NCBI RefSeq assembly: GCF_014287705.1
Contig: NZ_JACOOY010000005.1
Coordinates: 1-64,000, forward strand
Source: Dorea_D hominis
GTDB taxonomy: Bacteria > Bacillota > Clostridia > Lachnospirales > Lachnospiraceae
Length of the DNA stretch: 64,000 bases
Direction of reading: 5' to 3'
The translations under genes and the position numbers were made by a program. Numbering within the stretch: position 1 is the first letter of the stretch; every line of letters starts with the position of its first letter. Below, one piece after another: positions 25,189 through 32,953 of the stretch. Under the pieces are notes generated by a model. It was not told where the DNA came from. It saw only the letters and a list, made by a program, of their open reading frames with translations, and ran no database searches.

Positions 25189-26133
25189 ATGGATAAGATT
25201 TATGATGTTATCGTTCTTGGTGCAGGACCTGCCGGATTAGCGGCAGGACTGTATGCAGGAAGAAGTCGTCTTTCTGTACTGATTCTTGAAAAAGGACAGG
25301 ACGGAGGACAGATTGCAATCACAGATGAGATCGAGAACTATCCGGGACAGATCGTAGAAGGTGAGTCCGGACCGTCCCTGATCGCAAGAATGACAGAACA
25401 GGCAGCTAAATTCGGAGCTGAGCGTGTATCTGACACAATTACAGAAGTATCTCTTGAGGGAGATGTAAAAGTGTTAAAGAGCTCAAAAGCAGAATACAAA
25501 GCAAGACATGTCATCCTCGCTACAGGAGCTCATGCAAGACCAATCGGATGCAAAGGGGAAGCAGAGTTCACAGGAAAAGGTGTTTCTTACTGTGCAACAT
25601 GCGATGCAAACTTCTTTGAGGATTTCGAGGTATACGTAGTTGGTGGAGGAGACTCCGCAGTAGAAGAAGCTATGTATCTGACAAAATTTGCAAGAAAAGT
25701 TACAATCATTCACAGACGTGACGAACTTCGTGCTGCAAAATCCATTCAGGAAAAGGCTTTCAAGAACCCAAAACTGCACTTTATGTGGGATACAGTTGTA
25801 GAAGAAGTCGGTGGAGATGATATTCTCCAGTGGATGAAAGTGAAAAATGTGAAAACTGGTGAAGTTACAACAGTGGAAGCAGATGAAGAAGACGGAATGT
25901 TTGGTGTGTTCGGATTTATCGGAACAGTACCGAATACAAAACCGTTTGAAGGAATTATCGACATGGATGAGCGTGGATACATCAAGACAGATGCAGACAT
26001 GCATACAAACATCCCGGGTGTATATGCAGCAGGTGATGTTCGTGTGAAGAGCCTGAGGCAGGTAGTAACTGCAGCAGCTGATGGAGCAATCGCAGCCGTT
26101 CAGGTTGAGAGAAGTATGTCAGATTATTTCTAA
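25189..26133 (+). CDS. trxB: Thioredoxin reductase of the glycine reductase operon
   Basis: 314 aa, NADPH:thioredoxin oxidoreductase flavoprotein. FAD-binding VLGAGPAGLAAGLYAG (residues 9-24), redox-active disulphide C135-ATC-C138 (SYCATCDANFFED), NADPH-binding VVGGGDSAVEEAMYL, and C-terminal FAD motif GVYAAGDVR. AAAAGGAG precedes the ATG. In this operon it reduces the special thioredoxin at 26182, which in turn regenerates selenoprotein GrdA after each catalytic cycle. Confidence 0.96.
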   Translation: MDKIYDVIVLGAGPAGLAAGLYAGRSRLSVLILEKGQDGGQIAITDEIENYPGQIVEGESGPSLIARMTEQAAKFGAERVSDTITEVSLEGDVKVLKSSKAEYKARHVILATGAHARPIGCKGEAEFTGKGVSYCATCDANFFEDFEVYVVGGGDSAVEEAMYLTKFARKVTIIHRRDELRAAKSIQEKAFKNPKLHFMWDTVVEEVGGDDILQWMKVKNVKTGEVTTVEADEEDGMFGVFGFIGTVPNTKPFEGIIDMDERGYIKTDADMHTNIPGVYAAGDVRVKSLRQVVTAAADGAIAAVQVERSMSDYF

Positions 26134-26181
26134 AACCTTTTTAATTCGTCAAATTTTGTATTTAATAAGGAGAGATAAGCA

Positions 26182-26499
26182 ATGTTAGAAGTAGATAAGA
26201 AAACATTTGAAGAAGAAGTATTAAAAGCAGAAGGATATGTATTTGTAGACTTTTTCGGTGATGGATGTGTTCCATGCCAGGCTCTGATGCCAAAAGTACA
26301 TGAATATGCAGATACATATGGTGACAAGATGAAATTCACATGCCTGAATACAACAAAGGCACGTCGTCTTGCAATCTCTCAGAAAATCTTAGGTCTGCCG
26401 GTTATGGCAATTTACAAAGACGGAGAGAAAGTAGAAGAGCTGGTAAAAGATGATTGTACACCAGAGTCTATCGAAGAGTTGATTAAGAAATACATCTAA
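26182..26499 (+). CDS. trxA: Grd-type thioredoxin with GCVPC active site
   Basis: 105 aa. Thioredoxin fold with active site C29-V-P-C32 (DGCVPCQAL), not the usual WCGPC. The cis-proline loop is LGLPVMAIYKDG. The GCVPC variant is known from the glycine/sarcosine/betaine reductase systems of amino-acid-fermenting anaerobes. It transfers electrons from TrxB to oxidised GrdA. AAGGAGAG upstream; 48 bases after trxB. Confidence 0.95.
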   Translation: MLEVDKKTFEEEVLKAEGYVFVDFFGDGCVPCQALMPKVHEYADTYGDKMKFTCLNTTKARRLAISQKILGLPVMAIYKDGEKVEELVKDDCTPESIEELIKKYI

Positions 26500-26576
26500 T
26501 CTGGATGTTGTTTCTATAATCATAGATATTTGATCAAGTTGTTAGTATACAATACAAGAAAGGAGAAAGAGTAATT

Positions 26577-27047
26577 ATGGCTATTTTAGAAGGCAAAAAA
26601 GCAATAATTATCGGAGACCGTGATGGAATTCCGGGACCGGCTATCGCAGAATGCGTAAAAACAGCTGGTGCTGAAGTAATTTTCTCATCAACGGAATGTT
26701 TCGTCTGAACAAGCGCAGGCGCAATGGATCTGGAAAACCAGAAGAGAGTAAAAGAGTTCGCAGAGGAGTATGGTGCAGAGAACTTAGTAGTAGTTCTTGG
26801 TGCAGCAGAAGGCGAAGCTGCAGGTCTTGCAGCTGAGACTGTAATGTTAGGCGATCCTACTTTCGCAGGTCCATTGACAGGAGTCCAGCTTGGACTTACG
26901 ACTTATCACGTATGTGAGCCAGAGATCAAAAAGGAATTTGACGAAGCAGTTTATGATGAACAGGTAAGCATGATGGAAATGGTTCTTGACGTAGACGACA
27001 TCGTAGATGAGATGAATGCTATCAGAGAGCAGGCAGCAGAAAACTAA
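26577..27047 (+). CDS. grdA: Glycine reductase selenoprotein A
   Basis: 156 aa if TGA 26706-26708 is read as selenocysteine (U44). Start ATG 26577 with AAAGGAGAAAG upstream; a stop-to-stop reading would miss the first 44 residues. The motif CFVUTSAGAMDLENQ (C41-x-x-U44) is the hallmark of GrdA. GrdA carries the carboxymethyl group as a Se-carboxymethyl-selenocysteine from component B to component C, then forms a mixed selenide-sulphide that thioredoxin reduces. A short hairpin GCG-CAGG-CGC (26713-26722) lies right after the UGA and may be the core of its SECIS. Confidence 0.96.
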
Positions 27048-27077
27048 TCATTTTTTGTTAAAGATCATGTTGTGTTT

Positions 27078-27125
27078 AGAGGGCGAACCCGGTGCGATCC
27101 CCGCATAAGGGGAGCCCTCTTTTTG
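27078..27125 (+). terminator. Terminator inside the grd operon, after grdA
   Basis: AGAGGGC (27078-27084) pairs with GCCCTCT (27114-27120), enclosing a second small hairpin (TCCCC..GGGGA), followed by TTTTT. Its place between grdA and grdC should leave grdC/grdD at lower transcript levels than the selenoproteins. Confidence 0.75.
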
Positions 27126-27180
27126 TCTTGATTGTATACGACAAAGTAAAAGTTTACGTAAAAGGAAAGGTGGAAAACCA

Positions 27181-28719
27181 ATGAACAGTGTAATTAAGGG
27201 AGCAAGCTATGTATTAGCACACACTCCAGATATGGTTTTATATAATGGAACAACTCAGACAACAGAAAGAATCGTTAACCCGGAATCAGAGTATCTGAAA
27301 GAGGTACCGAAGCACTTACGTTCTTATGAGGATGTTGTAGCTTACTGGCCGAACCAGACATACATCGGAAATGCTCATCCGGATCAGTTAGCTGAGATTG
27401 AGTTCCCATACTTCGACAAGAAGATGGAAGGCGCAGAGCGTTATGGAAAATATGGTGAGATCATGCCGGAAGAAGAGTTCCTTCTTTTAGTTCAGGCTTG
27501 TGATATGTTTGAAGTAGTAAGACTGGAGAAAGCATTCGTAGCAGCACACAAAGATGCATTTGCAGCTGACCCGGTTATCACTGAAGATATTGTAGCTCTG
27601 TTACATGAAGGTGTAGAGATCGATGAGATCGAAGCACTGATTAAAGACGATCACGCAGAGCCTCTTTACTTCGAAGACAAATTAGTTGGATGTGTAAAAC
27701 CAGCTCATGATATCGATGTAAACTTATCTTCTCACGTTATGCATGAAAACTTAATGAGTAAAGCATCTAGTGTTTTAGCACTGCTTTACGGAGTTAAAAA
27801 TGCAGGAATCGAAAAATCTGACGTAGAGTATGTTATCGATTGTGCTGAGGAAGCATGTGGAGATATGAACCAGAGAGGTGGAGGAAACTTCGCTAAAGCA
27901 GCAGCTGAGATTGCCGGACTGTCTAACGCTACAGGATCTGACGCAAGAGGATTCTGTGCAGCACCGACACACGCACTGATCGAAGCAGCAGCACTCGTTA
28001 AATCCGGAGCATACAAATGCGTAGCTGTTACAGCAGGTGGATGTACAGCTAAATTAGGAATGAACGGAAAAGACCATGTGAAAAAAGAACTTCCGATCTT
28101 AGAGGACTGCCTGGGCGGATTCTGTGTGATCATCGCAGAGAACGACGGAGTAAACCCGGAGATCGATCTGAACATGTTAGGACGCCACACAGTAGGAACT
28201 GGATCTGCACCGCAGAACGTAATCGGAAGCCTGGTAGCTGATCCGCTTGACAGAGCAGGAATGAAGATTACAGATATCGATAAATTCTCACCGGAGATGC
28301 AGAACCCGGATATCACAAAACCGGCAGGAGCAGGAGATGTACCGCTTGCAAACTATAAGATGATCGCTGCTCTGGCAGTAAAGAGAGGCGAGCTTGACAG
28401 AAAAGAGCTGGCAGCATTTACAAAAGATCACGGACTGACCGGATGGGCACCGACACAGGGACATATCCCGTCAGGAGTACCATTTGTAGGATTTGCACGT
28501 GAAGATATCTTAGAAGGAAAGATCAAAAATGCCATGATCATCGGAAAAGGAAGTCTGTTCCTTGGACGTATGACAAACTTATTCGATGGAGTATCTTTCG
28601 TAATTCACGGAAATACAGCAGCTGAAGAAGAAGCAGCATCCGGAGTATCAGAGGAAGAAGTAAAAGGCTTAATCGCAAAAGCAATGAAAGATTTTGCAGC
28701 GACCCTGATGGCAGAATAA
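27181..28719 (+). CDS. grdC: Glycine reductase component C, GrdC
   Basis: 512 aa. The C-terminal two thirds are related to thiolase/ketoacyl-ACP synthase III (FabH-like), with a Cys in the GSDARGFCAAPTHALIE region and the glycine-rich TAGGCTAKLGMNG. Component C (GrdC plus GrdD) takes the acetyl group, formed as a ketene equivalent on Se of GrdA, through a Cys thioester and releases acetyl phosphate with inorganic phosphate. AAAGGAAAGGTGG upstream. grdD follows after 14 bases. Confidence 0.95.
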   Translation: MNSVIKGASYVLAHTPDMVLYNGTTQTTERIVNPESEYLKEVPKHLRSYEDVVAYWPNQTYIGNAHPDQLAEIEFPYFDKKMEGAERYGKYGEIMPEEEFLLLVQACDMFEVVRLEKAFVAAHKDAFAADPVITEDIVALLHEGVEIDEIEALIKDDHAEPLYFEDKLVGCVKPAHDIDVNLSSHVMHENLMSKASSVLALLYGVKNAGIEKSDVEYVIDCAEEACGDMNQRGGGNFAKAAAEIAGLSNATGSDARGFCAAPTHALIEAAALVKSGAYKCVAVTAGGCTAKLGMNGKDHVKKELPILEDCLGGFCVIIAENDGVNPEIDLNMLGRHTVGTGSAPQNVIGSLVADPLDRAGMKITDIDKFSPEMQNPDITKPAGAGDVPLANYKMIAALAVKRGELDRKELAAFTKDHGLTGWAPTQGHIPSGVPFVGFAREDILEGKIKNAMIIGKGSLFLGRMTNLFDGVSFVIHGNTAAEEEAASGVSEEEVKGLIAKAMKDFAATLMAE

Positions 28720-28733
28720 GGGGGTACATTATA

Positions 28734-29888
28734 ATGGCAGATAAAATTGAAAAAATGATCGCAGAGACCTTCCTTGAGATGGCGCAGGGACTGGAAACAG
28801 GAAGCTTTGGTAAAAGACCGAAGATCGCGCTTACAGGAATGGGATCTGAGCATGGCGAAGAGAATGCGATGGAAGCAGCGCTCATGGCTGCAAAAGAAGG
28901 GATTGATGTTTATTACATTGGATCTCTGGAAGCAGAAGGCGTTACAACCGTCAAAGTGGCAGATGATGAGGAAGGCCACAAAAAGATGGAAGAAATGCTG
29001 GCAAACAAGGAAGTAGACGGAGCAGTTACCATGCATTTCCCATTCCCGATCGGAGTATCCACAGTCGGACGTGCGATCACACCATCCAAGGGAAAAGAAA
29101 TGTTCGTGGCAAATACAACCGGAACATCTAGTGCAGACCGTATCGAAGGAATGATCAAGAATACGATTTACGGAATCATTGCAGCAAAAGCATGTGGAAA
29201 AGTAAATCCTACAGTTGGAATCCTGAATGTAGACGGTGCACGCCAGACAGAAAAAGCATTAAAAGAATTAAAAGAAAACGGATATGACATTACATTTGCA
29301 GAGTCAGCAAGAGCAGACGGTGGATGTGTCATGAGAGGAAATGACGTACTGCAGGGAACTCCGGATATCATGGTAACAGATTCCCTTACAGGAAATATCC
29401 TGATTAAGATGCTGTCTTCATACACAACGGGAGGAAGCTATGAGGCAACAGGTTACGGATATGGACCTGGAATCGGAGAAGGATATGACCAGTTAGTCAT
29501 GATCGTATCAAGAGCAAGTGGAGCACCGCTTATCGCAGGAGCTATCCGCTATGCAGCACAGCTTGTAAGAAGCAAAGTATTTGAAATCGCAAAAGCAGAG
29601 TTTGCAGCAGCAAACAAAGCTGGATTAAAAGCGATTCTTGAGGCAAGAAAGGCAGCGAACAAACCGGCAGCGGCTGAAGAAGATGTAAAAGAGCCACCGA
29701 AGGAGATCGTTACAAGCCAGATCGCAGGAATCGAAGTTATGGATCTTGAGGATGCAGTTAAAGTCCTGTGGAAACTCAATATTTATGCAGAGAGCGGAAT
29801 GGGATGTACCGGACCGATCATCCGTGTATCGGATGCAAATCTTGCAAAAGCTGAAGAAGAATTAAAGAAAGCCGGATATATTAATTAG
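28734..29888 (+). CDS. grdD: Glycine reductase component C, GrdD
   Basis: 384 aa. Related to the phosphate acyltransferase PlsX family. Visible blocks: FGKRPKIALTGMGSEHGEEN at the N-terminus, TTGTSSADRIEGMIKNTIYG in the middle, and the C-terminal AESGMGCTGPIIRVSDANL containing the Cys described as the acetyl-accepting residue in family members. It works with GrdC to yield acetyl phosphate, which acetate kinase converts to ATP. Last gene of the operon; a strong terminator follows. Confidence 0.95.
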   Translation: MADKIEKMIAETFLEMAQGLETGSFGKRPKIALTGMGSEHGEENAMEAALMAAKEGIDVYYIGSLEAEGVTTVKVADDEEGHKKMEEMLANKEVDGAVTMHFPFPIGVSTVGRAITPSKGKEMFVANTTGTSSADRIEGMIKNTIYGIIAAKACGKVNPTVGILNVDGARQTEKALKELKENGYDITFAESARADGGCVMRGNDVLQGTPDIMVTDSLTGNILIKMLSSYTTGGSYEATGYGYGPGIGEGYDQLVMIVSRASGAPLIAGAIRYAAQLVRSKVFEIAKAEFAAANKAGLKAILEARKAANKPAAAEEDVKEPPKEIVTSQIAGIEVMDLEDAVKVLWKLNIYAESGMGCTGPIIRVSDANLAKAEEELKKAGYIN

Positions 29889-29919
29889 TCTGATGATAAA
29901 AAAGTCATAGTCTGACCGG

Positions 29920-29958
29920 GTGGCGTTTTGACAATGTGTCAAGACGCCACTTTCTTTT
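29920..29958 (+). terminator. Intrinsic terminator of the grd operon
   Basis: GTGGCGTTTTGACA (from 29920) pairs with TGTCAAGACGCCAC (ending 29950) around loop ATG, then TTTCTTTT. Strong and symmetric. Confidence 0.88.
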
Positions 29959-30018
29959 ATTTGTGAGTCAATTTATAATGAACTTATAAGAGAAAGAACC
30001 GGAAAGGCTGGTGGCATT

Positions 30019-31164
30019 ATGGAACTCGTATTAAAGAAATTAAATCAGGGATTGGAAGTGGAAGGAATATGTGCATTCCGCAGTAAGATGACAACAAGAA
30101 ATACTGTGACCGGAATATTTGTTCTGGTAAGTCTGGCACTCTTATATCTGGGCGTGACAACCTGGAAGGGAAAAGGAGAAGGATTGCCGGATGGGGCCGC
30201 CATGCACCAGGCGGTGATAGAAGAAACACATACAGGACCGGCAGGAGCGAACCTATTTGCAGGAACAGCAGGAGCGAACCTATTTGCAGGAACAGCAGGA
30301 GCGAAAGTTAATTTTAAAGATATGTCTGAACATAGAAAAGCAGCTATGGGAATGACAGTGTCTGGAAAGACAGATGTAAAATCAGCACTTAAAACAAAAG
30401 CATCAGTTGCAAAATCGACCGCTGCAAAAGCACCAGTTGCGAGATCATCAGTTGCGAGATCAGCAACCAGAGTTTCAAAGCCTGCTATGAAAAAGTCTGT
30501 GAAGAGATCGTATGCAGCAACAGTTAGCGAATCTGAAAATGAGACAAAGGCGGCAACTGTCAAAGAATCTGTGAAGACGGCTCTTTCGGATTCTTCGGTG
30601 GCAGAAGATACAAAGAAAAAGCTGGAGACGGAAGTTCCATGGAGTGTGACACTTGATGCTAACGGTGGTATTCCGGCAATTCGTGAGTATTCTTTTGCAG
30701 AAAAGACATTTTCAGAAAAGGATTTTGAAGTACCGACAAGACCTGGAAAAGTATTTACCGGATGGTATGAAGATGTAGGATGTACAAAGCCATTTTCAGG
30801 AGTAATAGATGTGAAAAATATCCGTTTGTATGCCGGCTGGAAAGAATTTGATGGATTTGTATGTGATGCAAATGGTTACGTAACAGCATGTACCAATGCA
30901 GATACGATGCTGAGAGACGGATTTCTTGTGCTTCCAACATCTGCTTCATGCACAGGGATTGCGGCAAGTGCATTTGATGGAGTGGAAGATCGGATCATGG
31001 AAGTATATATTCCGGCGAACATTCATTATATCGCAGACGGAATTTTTGACAGACTTCCAAATCTTCTTTATATAGAAGCAGCGTCCGGAAATCCTTATTA
31101 TTACAGTGAAGAAGGTGTATTGTACAGAACAACTGGAGAAATTGTTGCAACACCGCGAGGTTGA
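30019..31164 (+). CDS. Membrane-anchored surface protein with InlB-type repeat
   Basis: 381 aa, not a recognised named gene. Residues about 33-50 form a membrane helix (TGIFVLVSLALLYLGVTTW). An exact tandem repeat of nine residues (AGANLFAGT) occurs at about 75-92. Residues 115-210 are a low-complexity Ala/Lys/Ser linker (KASVAKSTAAKAPVARSSVA). About 212-275 is an InlB/Listeria-Bacteroides repeat (VTLDANGGIPAIREYSF, then TGWYEDVGCTKPFSG, RLYAGW). The C-terminal 100 residues look like a BspA-type leucine-rich repeat (YIPANIHYIADGIFDRLPNL). No LPxTG. Likely a surface binding protein; ligand unknown. It follows the grd terminator, so it has its own transcript. Confidence 0.75.
   Translation: MELVLKKLNQGLEVEGICAFRSKMTTRNTVTGIFVLVSLALLYLGVTTWKGKGEGLPDGAAMHQAVIEETHTGPAGANLFAGTAGANLFAGTAGAKVNFKDMSEHRKAAMGMTVSGKTDVKSALKTKASVAKSTAAKAPVARSSVARSATRVSKPAMKKSVKRSYAATVSESENETKAATVKESVKTALSDSSVAEDTKKKLETEVPWSVTLDANGGIPAIREYSFAEKTFSEKDFEVPTRPGKVFTGWYEDVGCTKPFSGVIDVKNIRLYAGWKEFDGFVCDANGYVTACTNADTMLRDGFLVLPTSASCTGIAASAFDGVEDRIMEVYIPANIHYIADGIFDRLPNLLYIEAASGNPYYYSEEGVLYRTTGEIVATPRG
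30241..30304 (+). repeat. 27-base tandem repeat, two full units plus part
   Basis: Units 30241-30267 and 30268-30294 are identical, followed by the first ten bases of a third. Each encodes AGANLFAGT, so copy-number change keeps the reading frame and alters spacer length in the surface protein. Confidence 0.9.
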
Positions 31165-31218
31165 TATTTGGAAAATGTGGTGATATAATGTGTTGGATTA
31201 GGTACATAGGAGCTACGC

Positions 31219-32448
31219 ATGAGAATTCAACAAGTAAAAGACAACAAAATCCAATATCTTGATTTATTACAGTTTGCGGATCCGAACGAAGAAGCTTTGG
31301 AAAAAAAACTGGATACAATGGATCTGTTTCTGTTAAAGGAAGACGGAGTGATCAAAACGATCTGTGCTGTCAGATTCCGGAAAAACCGGAAGTGCGAGAT
31401 TTTGAGCATTGTAACCATGGAAGAAGCGCGTGGATGTGGCTACGGTAAATATATGGTTCATTATATTTGTGAGCATTACAGTGACCGGTGTGACGAATTG
31501 TATGTGGGAATCGGAAATTGCAGAAAACTGCTTGGCTTTTTTGAAAAATGTGGATTTTCTAATTCTCATATTTTAGCAGGATATTTTCTGAAAAAATACA
31601 AAGAACCTGTTTATGATGATGGTATTCCGCTTACAGATATGGTATATTTTAAGAAGCGGCTGGAAGCAGAGATTGATATAAAAAAAGTCGTGGATGTGGC
31701 ACTGGAAGCAGGAAGGATCCTTTTGAAGAATGGTGGCGAGATCTTCCGTGTAGAAGAGACGATGACGCGGATATGCAACCGTTTTCATATTGATCAGGTA
31801 GATATATTTACTCTGAGTCATGCCATCTTTGTTACGGCGAAGAGCGGAGAAGAGGAAGTGTACACAAAGGTGAAGAATGTACCTTTATCGGGAACACATC
31901 TGGGGATTGTTGCGGAAGTAAATTCGCTTTCCAGAGCGATATCAGCCGGGAGGATGTCACTGGAAGAGGCGCAGAAACGATTAAAAGAGATCGACAAAAT
32001 TGAGCCGATACATCCGGGTGTACAGATCATAGGTGCCGGATTTGCAAGTGGATGTCTTGGATATCTTCTTGGAGCGACGGCGAGAGAAAGCGTTGTTGCG
32101 TTCTTTATTGGCTGTATCCTCTATTGCTGGGTACTGCTGGCGAGAAGATATCATATGTCTAAGATTATCAGTAATATTGCAGGTGGCGTGATCATTACCG
32201 GGCTGGCGCTTGCAGCGAGAGAGGTGCCATGGCTTGCACCGGTGCAGTTAAATGGTATGATCATTGGTGCGCTTATGCCTTTGGTTCCGGGAATGGCATT
32301 TGTCAATTCAATCCGCGAGATTGCAGACAGTGATTTTCTGTCGGGAACAGTCAGAATGATTGATACATTATTAGTATTTGTGTATATTGCGATCGGCGTC
32401 GGACTGACTCTTAGCATTTATCACACGTTAGGAGGAATTGTCGGATGA
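31219..32448 (+). CDS. GNAT acetyltransferase fused to ThrE-type threonine/serine exporter domain
   Basis: 409 aa. Residues about 1-135 are a GNAT-type domain (ILSIVTMEEARGCGYGKYMV is the acetyl-CoA motif with R-G-x-G-Y-G; ending ILAGYFLKKY). About 150-260 is the soluble N-terminal part of the ThrE/YjjP (DUF1212) family, ALEAGRILLKNGGEIFRVEE, with the LSHAIFVTAKSG block; about 265-405 holds five membrane helices, including GALMPLVPGMAFVNSIREIA. In this family the ThrE_1 half pairs with a small ThrE_2 protein, encoded here by the next gene (four-base overlap). Known relatives export threonine/serine or, in related proteins, dicarboxylates. The GNAT fusion is unusual. Confidence 0.88.
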   Translation: MRIQQVKDNKIQYLDLLQFADPNEEALEKKLDTMDLFLLKEDGVIKTICAVRFRKNRKCEILSIVTMEEARGCGYGKYMVHYICEHYSDRCDELYVGIGNCRKLLGFFEKCGFSNSHILAGYFLKKYKEPVYDDGIPLTDMVYFKKRLEAEIDIKKVVDVALEAGRILLKNGGEIFRVEETMTRICNRFHIDQVDIFTLSHAIFVTAKSGEEEVYTKVKNVPLSGTHLGIVAEVNSLSRAISAGRMSLEEAQKRLKEIDKIEPIHPGVQIIGAGFASGCLGYLLGATARESVVAFFIGCILYCWVLLARRYHMSKIISNIAGGVIITGLALAAREVPWLAPVQLNGMIIGALMPLVPGMAFVNSIREIADSDFLSGTVRMIDTLLVFVYIAIGVGLTLSIYHTLGGIVG

Positions 32449-32930
32449 TAGTAGAACTGATTGCCAATGGAGTCTGTGCATTTGCAGGAGCGGTTGCGTT
32501 TGCAGTATTATTTAGTGTACCGAGACATTTTTACATCGGATGTGGAATTACAGGTGCAGCAGGCTGGTGTGTGTATTTGATACTGGAAGAATATGCAGGA
32601 CTTTCGGCTGCAATTGCTTCTTTTTGTGGTACACTGGTAGTGGTATTATTATCACGTATGCTGACCGTGCGGATGAAATGCCCAATCACGATATTCCTTG
32701 TATCCGGAGTGATTCCGATGGTGCCGGGTGCCGGGATTTATTATACAACTTATTATCTGGTTATGAATCAGTTGGGAATGGCAGCATCAAAAGGCCTGGA
32801 AGCAGTCAAGGTTTCGTTTGGAATAGTCCTTGGAATTGCCATTGTATTATCCATTCCGAGAGATGTGTTCCAGAAAGGCTACTGGAAGCAGCTGAAATAT
32901 CACAGAAAAAAGAAAAATATTTTAAATTAA
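32445..32930 (+). CDS. ThrE_2-type membrane partner of the exporter
   Basis: 161 aa, about five membrane helices (AFAGAVAFAVLFSVPRHFYI first). The signature IFLVSGVIPMVPGAGIYYTT mirrors the VPG motif of the larger partner. It overlaps the preceding gene by ATGA, so the two are translationally coupled and should form one transporter. Previously named DUF3815. C-terminus is basic (HRKKKN). Confidence 0.9.
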   Translation: MIVELIANGVCAFAGAVAFAVLFSVPRHFYIGCGITGAAGWCVYLILEEYAGLSAAIASFCGTLVVVLLSRMLTVRMKCPITIFLVSGVIPMVPGAGIYYTTYYLVMNQLGMAASKGLEAVKVSFGIVLGIAIVLSIPRDVFQKGYWKQLKYHRKKKNILN

Positions 32931-32953
32931 TATATAGTTAGGAGATAAGAATC

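Noticed and set aside
27078..27125. Cobalamin-type or other riboswitch after grdA (CCGGTGCGATCCCCG looks suggestive)
   Set aside because: The rest of any aptamer consensus is missing, while the stem plus T-tract fits a terminator.
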